Below, piece after piece: positions 38,014 through 45,267 of a DNA stretch of 64,000 bases (the stretch's first letter is position 1; each line of letters opens with the position of its first letter). The translations under genes and the position numbers were made by a program. Below the pieces are notes generated by a model, which was not told the DNA's origin, did not search any database, and saw nothing but the letters and a program-made list of their open reading frames with translations. Where the stretch lies: positions 27,406 to 91,405 of the forward strand of contig NZ_JASDCF010000013.1 of the NCBI RefSeq assembly GCF_030408035.1. The letters are read 5' to 3'. This DNA is from Psychrobacter sp. APC 3426 (GTDB taxonomy: Bacteria > Pseudomonadota > Gammaproteobacteria > Pseudomonadales > Moraxellaceae).

Positions 38014-39322
38014 ATTATTCCTAAATGATTATTGTGAGTATCAAATCGTGCTCGGTGCGCTGTAAAGGCATCGAACTATTGACCTGCAGCCCAAGTGATT
38101 TCGGGCTTTCTTGTCTTCTCGCTTATTCTTTTAACAAGCCTTTTAACAACGTCTGTCTGTCGCTACTGGTCAAAAACATGGGGTGACTTGTCGCGAAACT
38201 AATCACGCGCGCGTACTGTTCCATTAACTGCCTCGATACCTGTCCATAAACTAGCCTTTCATGGGGTCATTTTCGATACATGGTTTTACCTGCCTCGTTA
38301 CCTGTCCTAAAAGTCCCTTTGGCTGCTCACGATACTTGTTAAGAAACTATTCATCATGGGCAAAATATGCCCCGTGCGCGTACTGTTCCATAAACTACCC
38401 CTAACGTGTCCAACAATCCATTTTTAACCCTGCTTACGATGTCCGAAAACTAACCCTTTTTATGGACTCAAGAAACTACCCTCCACGATGTCCAAAAACC
38501 TGCCCAAGTCCTTTTTAAAACAGTCCGAAAAACTACCCCTTTAAGGACTCCGAAAACTCCTTTTTTATATTGCTCAAAAACCCCTGTAATTGGTGCTTGC
38601 CTCGCGTGCGCGCGCGATACTTATAAAGAAACTAGCTAACTCCTTATGTTGCATAGCTTTGCATTAATGGCAGTCATGAGCTGTTGAGCGTCAAAAATGT
38701 CATGTTTTGTCATATTCTGGCATTGATTAATTCACGTTTGAATATAGGGTTTTGACAGGTTGGCGGTGGGCTAAAATCTCAGGTTTTAACCTTGAGGTTT
38801 TCTTGGGGTAGTGAGTGCTGCCAATAACAACATTTCACAACATGCACGGCGGTGCAAATTGATTTTGAATGTAAGGTTTTATCAGGTTTTGAATATTGGG
38901 TTTTGCTGGGTTCTAACGTGTCCGAAAACTACCCTTTTGCATGAGATAGGCTCAAAACTAGGCGCATCTAAAACCTAGGGGTAACCTCAGGTTTTTGAGC
39001 GTTATAAAAAGGCTTGGTTTGTCCAATGAATGCCACTTATTCAGTTTTAAACCTTAACATTTATTAACATGCTGGCATGTCGTCAAACTGGTTTGAATGT
39101 AAACAAATGACAACATGCGGCGCGGTGTCTGTTTGCTGAAAACCTTAGGGTTTCCTTAGGGTATCTTTACATTATAAAAAGACGCTCATGCTTCTAATCA
39201 TTAAATTATTGCTACTGGCTCTAACTTTGCACTGCCAAAACTGACATAACCCCTTAACAGGCACAAAAAAGGACGCTATTTATTAATAACGCCCCAATAT
39301 TGCACTGCCAAAACTGACGAAA
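38014..39322. other. Iteron-rich non-coding region, putative replication origin of the island
   Basis: 1.3 kb without a gene, next to the replication-protein gene. About ten degenerate copies of GATACCTGTCC-N2-AAACTA-type words, in one orientation, lie between 38231 and 38640 with further copies at 36829, 36900 and 38914. The clearest are GATGTCCGAAAACTAACCC (38440), CGATGTCCAAAAACCTGCCC (38488) and GTGTCCGAAAACTACCC (38919). Separate repeats of a TGAAT-GGTTTT-CAGGTT pattern occur at 38740, 38868 and 38890, and ACAACATGC-CGG-CGGTG words at 38848 and 39109. The layout resembles iteron origins bound by a plasmid or P4-type initiator. Confidence 0.6.
38231..38640 (+). repeat. Direct iteron-like repeat array
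   Basis: Degenerate 20-25-bp repeats built around TGTCC, a short gap, and AAACTA-CC, about every 30-55 bases, all in the plus orientation. The spacing loosens and the sequence decays toward the right. The word GTGCGCGTACTGTTCCAT occurs three times (36876, 38209 partly, 38374). Confidence 0.6.
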
Positions 39323-41581
39323 CTATATGAATGACTTTAAGTTTGGATTGATGAAGTAACGCTCTGTCGGTCTGCCACCTTGCCCCGTGCTTTCTACTTG
39401 CTTGTAGTTTAGCCATTCATACTCTATCAGCACATCAAGCGCGGTCTGTATGGCATCGTCATCATTTAACCCTTTCCAGTTCCTACGCTTAAGACTTCGA
39501 GCCGTAAAGCCATGACTAACCCAGTTGGTTTTGTCGGTTTTGTCACCTCCTTTTTTAACCATCTCTAATATTTTATTTGATAGTAAAGACGCTTTGAGGT
39601 GTGAATTATCAGTAATGCAGCTATACACTCTAAGCATGTGAGTTTCTAACATATCGCCCCATGCGATCGCCGCTTGTAGTGCCTCAAGGCTAACGCCTCC
39701 TAACCGTCTGCCTATCTCTACACAGTCCACCAGATGAAAGATGAGGGCTAACGCTGGGATAAGTCTGCCATACTTAAGCAAGTGCTGGGTTATTACGTCA
39801 TGTTCTGCCTCATCAGCTTTGTTCTGTAGATTGTTATACCACTCCATAAACACAGGATAGGCATTACTATCAAAGCGAAAATAAGGGCGCTTATAATATT
39901 CGTTCGGCTCATGTGCCCCGTAACTGATTAAACTATCGGTGTAAAGGTTGTCCATTGACTCAAACAAAGCATAAGCGGCGTTACGGCTGTCCTTATCGAC
40001 TGCTATGTCGTTCTCCTTTGCCCGTGCTATTGGGTCTGGGTAAACCATCATTTGAAAGCGTTGCATGAGTCCATCATTGCCTAACCCGCGCATGGTCTTT
40101 TCTAAATACATTTCGAGCTTATCAGGCTGCAAGCCACCAATGACAGACAAACAATGATTTTCAATGAATAGCGAGCCGCGCCCTATTCTATCCACCATTG
40201 CGCTGCCTGTACCATTAAAGCCCTCTAAATAAAACGCGCGCTTTTCTTGTTCGCCCTCCTTATCAAGACTGGCTAAAAAGCCTGACAGCTCATCTCTAAA
40301 CTGTAGTACGCCGTTATTGTTCTCGTTCTCAATTTCGCCTAGTTTCTCCATAGTAATATCGCCTACCATGTGGCGGCGTGAAATAGGCACGTTATTATCT
40401 TGAGCCTTACTTTCTGCTATCGCCGCCGCCTTTTTGTGCAAGTCATCACTGGTTATAGGTGCGTCCGTGTCATCGGTTTGGGTAGCGAGCTGCTTAGCCA
40501 TTTTCTTTAATGCGTCATCGTCTGCCTTTGCTTTGCTATCATTGATGAGCTTTTGCGTTTCATGTTCTTGTTTAGCGAGTTCATGAGCTGCCCTTGCTTG
40601 GCTCGCAAGGTTATCAATGGGTTTCATAGCGGCGGCTATTGATGGGCTTTTCTTACTTGAGGGCTGCCCAATAACTGCACCCCACAGATTTGGCACTATG
40701 TCCCAGTCATCAAGGCGTTTAGGCATGATAGCCACCTTTGTGCCTACAACACTACCCAATGCCACAAGCAAAGGCACTGCTACAAATTCTAGCGATACGT
40801 TGAGCCGTTCGGCGCTGTTCATTGCATAGTTGTAAAGCGGCTCTGGTAGCATGTTTTTGGTTATGCTGGTCACGGGCGGCAAGGTGTGATTGATTGGCTT
40901 TGGTTTTGCCCAGTCTGCTAGTTGTAAATCTATTATCTGGGTATCATAAAAAGATAAGATTTCAGCATAACTTTTGCCACATTCAAGATGAGTGATTACG
41001 CCCAATGGTGCAATAACTACTTTGACGTTGCACCCTGCAAACTGTTTCTTAATCTTGTCCTTGTGCTCAATGCTTGGGAATATCGTTACTTGGGTATCGT
41101 GTGCAAAGTGCTTTACCGTATCAAGGAATAGATGAGGCGTTGGACTCACTGCTACTATGATTTTCTCATGTGCAAAATGCTTAGCGAGCGTTACACCATC
41201 TTGATAATTATCAACTATGACAAGCTCATAATCGTTTTGAGGTGTGCCAAGAAATAACGCGCATGATTGGCTTGTGTCAGTGACAAACGGCAAGCCGCTA
41301 TCATTTGGCGTAAAGCAAACAATACTGATTGCCTCTATAACTCTATTATGTAATATTACTCCTACTGTGCCTGTAGTTTGTTGTCTCACCCCTCCGTGTT
41401 CGCCTGTGGTCGGTGCGATATCATGTTGAATGTCTAACAAACTATTGGGTTCTAACAAGTGATAAATATTTGTTAGCAGCTTGTCACCTTGTAATGTTTG
41501 CTCCGTTGCTGGGCTGTGGTCGCCCAAAACAGTGGTTACGCCCGTGTTAGTCGCATGGGCTTTTTGCTGTGTAGTGGTCAT
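39323..41581 (-). CDS. DUF3987-type replication protein (primase-helicase-like)
   Basis: A 752-residue protein. The DUF3987 domain spans about residues 255-640: VPLLVALGSVVGTKVAIMPK, then a P-loop-like GQPSSKKSPSIAAAMKP, and later FRDELSGFLASLDKEG and the SVIGGLQPDKLE motif. The N-terminal 200 residues resemble a degenerate Toprim domain (LVIVDNYQDGVTLAKHF), as in P4-type primases, but the catalytic glutamate is not evident. A winged-helix-like tail ends in GRPTERYFINP. Its ATG overlaps the stop of the 38-residue gene upstream. It is the probable replicase of the island, facing the iteron region. Confidence 0.8.
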   Translation of the reverse strand: MTTTQQKAHATNTGVTTVLGDHSPATEQTLQGDKLLTNIYHLLEPNSLLDIQHDIAPTTGEHGGVRQQTTGTVGVILHNRVIEAISIVCFTPNDSGLPFVTDTSQSCALFLGTPQNDYELVIVDNYQDGVTLAKHFAHEKIIVAVSPTPHLFLDTVKHFAHDTQVTIFPSIEHKDKIKKQFAGCNVKVVIAPLGVITHLECGKSYAEILSFYDTQIIDLQLADWAKPKPINHTLPPVTSITKNMLPEPLYNYAMNSAERLNVSLEFVAVPLLVALGSVVGTKVAIMPKRLDDWDIVPNLWGAVIGQPSSKKSPSIAAAMKPIDNLASQARAAHELAKQEHETQKLINDSKAKADDDALKKMAKQLATQTDDTDAPITSDDLHKKAAAIAESKAQDNNVPISRRHMVGDITMEKLGEIENENNNGVLQFRDELSGFLASLDKEGEQEKRAFYLEGFNGTGSAMVDRIGRGSLFIENHCLSVIGGLQPDKLEMYLEKTMRGLGNDGLMQRFQMMVYPDPIARAKENDIAVDKDSRNAAYALFESMDNLYTDSLISYGAHEPNEYYKRPYFRFDSNAYPVFMEWYNNLQNKADEAEHDVITQHLLKYGRLIPALALIFHLVDCVEIGRRLGGVSLEALQAAIAWGDMLETHMLRVYSCITDNSHLKASLLSNKILEMVKKGGDKTDKTNWVSHGFTARSLKRRNWKGLNDDDAIQTALDVLIEYEWLNYKQVESTGQGGRPTERYFINPNLKSFI

Positions 41582-41694
41582 CTTTTACCCCTTGCTTGCG
41601 TTTGTTTCGGCTGGCGTGTGGCTCGATACTTCTTGTAGTAGCTTTTGCGCTTGGCATACTTGCGGCTTTGTTTAGGTTGTGGGCAGTGCCTCAT
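41578..41694 (-). CDS. Very short basic protein, coupled to the replication gene
   Basis: A 38-codon frame (start MRHCPQPKQSRKYAKRK) with many Lys, Arg and Tyr residues, overlapping both neighbours by ATGA: its ATG overlaps the stop of the upstream gene and its TGA overlaps the ATG of the DUF3987 gene. This tiling argues that it is translated. No match is recognised; the charge suggests nucleic-acid binding. Confidence 0.6.
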   Translation of the reverse strand: MRHCPQPKQSRKYAKRKSYYKKYRATRQPKQTQARGKR

Positions 41695-41870
41695 TGTTCG
41701 CCCTCCTTGTCGCTGTCGTCTTGAGCCTGCAAGCGTTTAGCTGCTTGCATGATTTGATAGTAGCGGCTGCCTTGTGTGTCCTTTCTCTTTTGCTCCTTGC
41801 CCTGCTTTGATTTAGCAAAGGCAAGTTGAGCGTCCATAAAGGTTTTAGTGTTGTCCTTATCAGTAGGCAC
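41691..41870 (-). CDS. Small charged protein of the island, unknown
   Basis: The GTG at 41870 follows AAGGAGG by 6 bases, giving 59 residues (start VPTDKDNTKTFMDAQLAF). The protein is rich in Lys, Gln and Asp and probably helical. It overlaps the upstream gene by 11 bases and the downstream one by 4. I do not recognise it. Confidence 0.65.
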   Translation of the reverse strand: MPTDKDNTKTFMDAQLAFAKSKQGKEQKRKDTQGSRYYQIMQAAKRLQAQDDSDKEGEQ

Positions 41871-42192
41871 AAGCGTCCTCCTTGCCAAAGTCTGTCTGGG
41901 CTAATGGTTCGTTGATAATGTCTAATTGACTGTAAAGCAGATTTACCCAAGTGTTGGCGGTGTCATTTGCAAGCCGTGCCATTGCTATGGCTGCATGGGG
42001 TTCTATTTGACGGGTAGCGATAAGGTGTAGCAATTGCCCCAAGTCATGCAAAACAGTAGCAGCGCCGTTAATATCACATGCAATATCGGACAGCATGATA
42101 GACGGCATTAAAATCACTTCGTCATCATCGGCGGCGGTCATGTTGATGGTTTTAATTTGGCTGGCGTGGGCGGTGTTATTTAAGTGACGCAT
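41860..42192 (-). CDS. Small protein of the island, unknown (110 residues)
   Basis: Acidic N-terminal part with TAADDDEVILMPS, then helical segments rich in Ala, Leu and Ile (DLGQLLHLIATRQIEPHAAI, about 50-70). No signal peptide or membrane helix is clear. It overlaps its neighbours on both sides (17 and 11 bases), which supports a real gene in a coupled chain. The function is unknown. Confidence 0.65.
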   Translation of the reverse strand: MRHLNNTAHASQIKTINMTAADDDEVILMPSIMLSDIACDINGAATVLHDLGQLLHLIATRQIEPHAAIAMARLANDTANTWVNLLYSQLDIINEPLAQTDFGKEDACAY

Positions 42193-42382
42193 GATTAGTT
42201 ACCTTTGATTTTGTGATTGTTTGAACGTTGACGCGCTCGCATGAGGCGATTAGTAGCAGCATTAACAAGCAAGCCATGATTGACATAAAACCGATAAAGC
42301 TAGGATTGCCGCGCTTGGGTTGCTGGTTGCCCCTGTGCTGCCCGTAGTCGGCTTTTAGCTTGGCTTTATTATCTTTGCTCAT
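42176..42382 (-). CDS. Small single-pass membrane protein of the island
   Basis: A 68-residue protein with a basic hydrophilic start (SKDNKAKLKADYGQHRG), one strong membrane helix at about 30-49 (FIGFMSIMACLLMLLLIASC), and a short tail. It overlaps the upstream gene by 14 bases and the downstream by 17. It could be a holin-like or anchor protein, but this is a guess. Confidence 0.6.
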   Translation of the reverse strand: MSKDNKAKLKADYGQHRGNQQPKRGNPSFIGFMSIMACLLMLLLIASCERVNVQTITKSKVTNHASLK

Positions 42383-42644
42383 GTCTTACGTCCTCCACGT
42401 TAAAGGCTATCTCTGCTATTTTTACAGATAGGTTTTTTAGCGACTCCACTTGTCGGCTGCCTGTAGGTAACAAGCTGCCTAACATTTGAGTTTCTATTTC
42501 TGCAAGTTCTGTCATGGTATTAATGATGGTCACATTGGCATGCAAGGTAATGATTAACTGGTCGATAAAGTCATCAGTTATCATCAAAAAACCTTGCTCT
42601 TTTAGCCTTTCCATTACCTCGTTTACAAGTTCATCTCTACTCAT
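42369..42644 (-). CDS. Small helical protein of the island, unknown (91 residues)
   Basis: Starts MSRDELVNEVMERLKEQG; mostly amphipathic helices and acidic. It overlaps the upstream gene by 8 bases and the downstream one by 14. No motif is recognised. Confidence 0.65.
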   Translation of the reverse strand: MSRDELVNEVMERLKEQGFLMITDDFIDQLIITLHANVTIINTMTELAEIETQMLGSLLPTGSRQVESLKNLSVKIAEIAFNVEDVRHEQR

Positions 42645-42867
42645 GGTTGCTTACCTCATCGTCTGCCTTATTAACCCAGTAGCGGCTAAAATGCTTGCCG
42701 TTATCCTTAACGGTTTTGCTTTGGATATTCATGCCTGCCCGTCTAAGCTCATGAATACACTTAGCAAGGCGCGTTATGCGGTATTCAGTGATTGCTTGCC
42801 ATGATGTGATTGGCTGCCCTGTTAGCAAGTGCTCTTTGATGATTTGGTTTTGTGTTTGTTTAGTCAT
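42637..42867 (-). CDS. Small helix-turn-helix protein (HTH_55-like)
   Basis: A 76-residue protein matching the pattern of winged-helix phage proteins: LTGQPITSWQAITEYRITRL then IHELRRAGMNIQSK, followed by a beta-wing (FSRYWVNK). Such proteins are common in prophages and satellites near AlpA. It starts 3 bases after the alpA-like gene stop, with the ribosome site (GAGGTG) inside that gene's end, so it belongs to the same message. Confidence 0.7.
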   Translation of the reverse strand: MTKQTQNQIIKEHLLTGQPITSWQAITEYRITRLAKCIHELRRAGMNIQSKTVKDNGKHFSRYWVNKADDEVSNHE

Positions 42868-42870
42868 TGG

Positions 42871-43107
42871 TTACACCTCATCACTGTTAGCATGTTGGCT
42901 ATCAATAAATGCCAGAATGTCGCTGTTCTTGAATAGCAAAATGCCATTGACGTTTGACGGCTTGATAAACTTTGGCGGTTCGGCTTGCCACCATCTACGC
43001 AAAGTAAGCGGACTTACACCAATTAAGGCGGCGGCTTGCTTAATACGCATTTGCCCGTCTGGGTGGATTGCTGGGGGTGTTTGAGTATTGTCTGTCGATT
43101 GGGTCAT
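42871..43107 (-). CDS. AlpA/MerR-type DNA-binding regulator
   Basis: A 78-residue protein with an excisionase-like winged-helix motif: MRIKQAAALIGVSPLTLRRW then the wing (PKFIKPSNVNGILLFKNSDI) and DILAFIDS. AlpA proteins switch on excision and replication in P4-like and PICI-like elements. An AGGAG lies 9 bases before the ATG. It opens the chain of eight genes that ends in the replication protein. A terminator at 43246-43275 separates it from the upstream Q-like gene, so it should have its own promoter in 43108-43240. Confidence 0.8.
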   Translation of the reverse strand: MTQSTDNTQTPPAIHPDGQMRIKQAAALIGVSPLTLRRWWQAEPPKFIKPSNVNGILLFKNSDILAFIDSQHANSDEV

Positions 43108-43175
43108 GCTGATTAACTCCTATTGTCTGCCATTGTTTGGCGTGGTCTGGAGTTAACAGTATGCTAGGCAGTGTA

Positions 43176-43216
43176 TGGGGTGTAGCAATGGAATGCTCTT
43201 AAGAAAGGGGCATTAT
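43176..43216 (-). promoter_or_regulatory. Conserved upstream box of the alpA-like gene (copy A)
   Basis: A segment with GGGGTGTAGCAATGG, CTCTTAAGAAAGGGGC and ATTATG is repeated with few changes at 43763-43803 upstream of the Q-like gene. Both lie 50-110 bases before a start codon on the minus strand. A shared operator or promoter is the natural reading. The segment 43206-43232 is also an inverted repeat (AGGGGCAT with ATGCCCCT). Confidence 0.5.
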
Positions 43217-43245
43217 GTGAGGGTATGCCCCTCATGTTTTGGGCA

Positions 43246-43275
43246 ATAAAAAAGCCCTGCATTTGCTGCAAGGCT
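43246..43275 (-). terminator. Rho-independent terminator of the Q-like gene
   Basis: On the minus strand AGCCTTGCA pairs with TGCAGGGCT around a short loop, followed by six T. It lies 20 bases after the Q-like stop. Confidence 0.85.
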
Positions 43276-43295
43276 ATTATGTTCTGCTCATGTCT

Positions 43296-43715
43296 TTACT
43301 GGTTCTGCTTGTAGATTTTATTCAATATCAAGCCTGTTATAAACCCCTCCGCGTTCGCTATGTATTGGGCTGCTTGATATGAGCTGACTTGCTTTTCACT
43401 GTCTTTGCCGTACTTAAGCGGCGTTAAGTAATGCTTGGCTATGCTACTGGCGCTCATGCGTTCAACATATTTCAATAGTAAGATCTTGCCCTCTAACGGC
43501 TTATGCTCACATAAAATAGTGATAAGCCCCTCAACTTTTAACGCCTCATCATCAGTTATAAACATGGTAGTACGTGCTTTGCTTTTCTCCACAATATGCC
43601 CACGCATTAACATAGCCATTGGGCTTTTATAGCCTAACCCTGTACCGTCTGCTAATACCCAATGCCCCCACGATGCTAAAAGGTTCTGCACCTCTAAATC
43701 TAAGCTGATTGCCAT
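43296..43715 (-). CDS. Antitermination protein Q-like (139 residues)
   Basis: The pattern fits the phage antitermination-Q family (PF06530): an N-terminal LLASWGHWVLADGTGLGYKS, a DDEALKVEGLI helix pair, then ILLLKYVERMSASSIAKHYL and the C-terminal AEGFITGLI. This is a sigma-region-4-like helix-turn-helix layout. Such proteins let RNA polymerase pass terminators in late phage transcription. A GAGGT site lies 8 bases before the ATG. It has its own terminator. The identification is by eye. Confidence 0.6.
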   Translation of the reverse strand: MAISLDLEVQNLLASWGHWVLADGTGLGYKSPMAMLMRGHIVEKSKARTTMFITDDEALKVEGLITILCEHKPLEGKILLLKYVERMSASSIAKHYLTPLKYGKDSEKQVSSYQAAQYIANAEGFITGLILNKIYKQNQ

Positions 43716-43762
43716 ATCTCAATACCTCATGATTGTGTCTTGAGATGATAGCGGCGGCTCAT

Positions 43763-43803
43763 GGGGGTTAGGCAATGGGGTAGCCTCTAGAAAGGGGCGT
43801 TAT
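43763..43803 (-). promoter_or_regulatory. Conserved upstream box of the Q-like gene (copy B)
   Basis: Matches copy A (43176-43216): GGGG, TAG, CAATGG, CTC, TAGAAAGGGGC, TTATG, allowing one or two gaps. It lies between the coiled-coil gene and the Q-like gene, about 50-90 bases before the Q start. Confidence 0.5.
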
Positions 43804-43804
43804 G

Positions 43805-45088
43805 CTATGAGGTAGTCTTTTCTTTTCTAGGCGGCATGTATAACTGCTCAATAGCTCGCAAAGGTTCGGCAAGTGAAGCTTGTTCATTCTTACTTTTAGC
43901 TGTATTTATTATCATTGCTACTCGATTAAATAGCGTACTTTTTGGATTAAGTCCTATTTTTCTGGCGATTGCAGAAGCTTTGCCATTGTGTGAGGGAATA
44001 TGCTTTTCTTTTAGTTCATTATCCACATAAATGCGCTGCCATATCATGATAGCTAAATGCAGTTCAGGCGGATAAATATGCTCACTCATGTTTTGCCAAT
44101 CAAAGGGCTGGGCTGTGGTCGCTGTCTTGGCGGTTACCAACTCAGCATTGGCTTTGTTTAATTGCTCTTTGAGTTCATCAATTTCAGCTTGTGTATGAGC
44201 TGGCGCGTTTGTTTGTTTTTCTAACTCTAATATCTTGCTGTCTTTTCTCTTAATGACTTTAAGCAGCCCTTGAATACGTTTTATCATTTCATCAGGTGTA
44301 TTAACTGGGTGCATGTCTTCATGAAAGCTAAAATCATTACTATAGATTTGATACGACTCTTTAAGGCGCTCATCTTGTGGCAAGTCTTTATTAATTAAGT
44401 CTATGCGCTTTCCAAAAGGAATGCTTACGACGTCTGGCGCGGCAGTTTGAAACTTTGAAAGCTGACTTTCAAGTTCGTCTATACGTTTTTGTAGCTGGCT
44501 AACCTGTATTGATTGCTCTAATGATAAGTCGTCATTAAAACCCTCAAAAATTATCTTATTATTTTTTAACCATATCTTGATTTGTTCGGCTAATATTTCA
44601 TCTTTGTCATTAACATAATTGAGTTTACTAGCGTCTATCGCATTGCTTACCATGTCCAAACGGGCGTTATAGTCATCATTGTTATGGTTATATGCTGGGT
44701 TGCTGTCAGTTAGCAAACAAGCTATTTTTTCAGGTGTGAATAGCTCATAAGTGATTAAAAGTTTTTGATATTCTCCTAACTTGCTGGCTGGGCTGTCATC
44801 AAAAACAACATGCTTTGTAATTGGTTCAAACGCCATTACATCAGCTTTTTTAAAGTAAGTTATGTTTGCGTCATTGCCTACCTGCTCAAGCCAACTACAA
44901 TAAGGTTCAAAACAATAATATTCGTCCATGTAGAAAATGGTTAGGTGTTCGTCAATATCAAAACCCATTAGATATTTGACCACCTCATTAGGTGTGCTAT
45001 TGGTAGCTTTTGCCATTGGGTTTATTACGTCTGCCACTAGAATGTAGTCGTCCTTTCTAGCCTCTAATTCTTTAATTAACGTACTCAT
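43805..45088 (-). CDS. Coiled-coil protein of the island, unknown (427 residues)
   Basis: Residues 1-210 show no known motif. A predicted coiled coil lies at about 215-235 and again at 300-345 (IQGLLKVIKRKDSKILELEK, QAEIDELKEQLNKANAELV). The C-terminal 90 residues contain YPPELHLAIMIWQRIY and a helix-turn-helix-like stretch (KASAIARKIGLNPKSTLFNR), which suggests DNA binding. An inverted repeat (TTTACACCCT with AGGGTGTAAA) covers the leader right before its ATG. The function is unknown; it may be an island regulator. Confidence 0.75.
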   Translation of the reverse strand: MSTLIKELEARKDDYILVADVINPMAKATNSTPNEVVKYLMGFDIDEHLTIFYMDEYYCFEPYCSWLEQVGNDANITYFKKADVMAFEPITKHVVFDDSPASKLGEYQKLLITYELFTPEKIACLLTDSNPAYNHNNDDYNARLDMVSNAIDASKLNYVNDKDEILAEQIKIWLKNNKIIFEGFNDDLSLEQSIQVSQLQKRIDELESQLSKFQTAAPDVVSIPFGKRIDLINKDLPQDERLKESYQIYSNDFSFHEDMHPVNTPDEMIKRIQGLLKVIKRKDSKILELEKQTNAPAHTQAEIDELKEQLNKANAELVTAKTATTAQPFDWQNMSEHIYPPELHLAIMIWQRIYVDNELKEKHIPSHNGKASAIARKIGLNPKSTLFNRVAMIINTAKSKNEQASLAEPLRAIEQLYMPPRKEKTTS

Positions 45089-45089
45089 G

Positions 45090-45149
45090 TTTACACCCTA
45101 CACCCTTAAAAAAAGTAGGAGTGAGGCGCTGACAGCATAAGGGTGTAAA
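45090..45149. promoter_or_regulatory. Operator-like repeats before the coiled-coil gene
   Basis: TTACACCCT at 45091-45099 is followed at once by ACACCCTT, and an inverted copy AGGGTGTAAA lies at 45140-45149. The left copy touches the start of the coiled-coil gene. This suggests a repressor site that covers the ribosome-binding region or promoter. Confidence 0.5.
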
Positions 45150-45267
45150 TCGCTGTCGTTCGGTTCATGACTACCTAGCCTCACAAGTGGAATGACAGCC
45201 CTTGAGCCGTCAAAACTGGTTAAAAACTGTCTAATATGGGGGTTTTGTCAGTTATGGCAGTGCTGTT

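Noticed and set aside
41672..41950. Alternative 92-residue frame in the island
   Set aside because: It overlaps two better-supported frames that have ribosome sites and neighbour overlaps.
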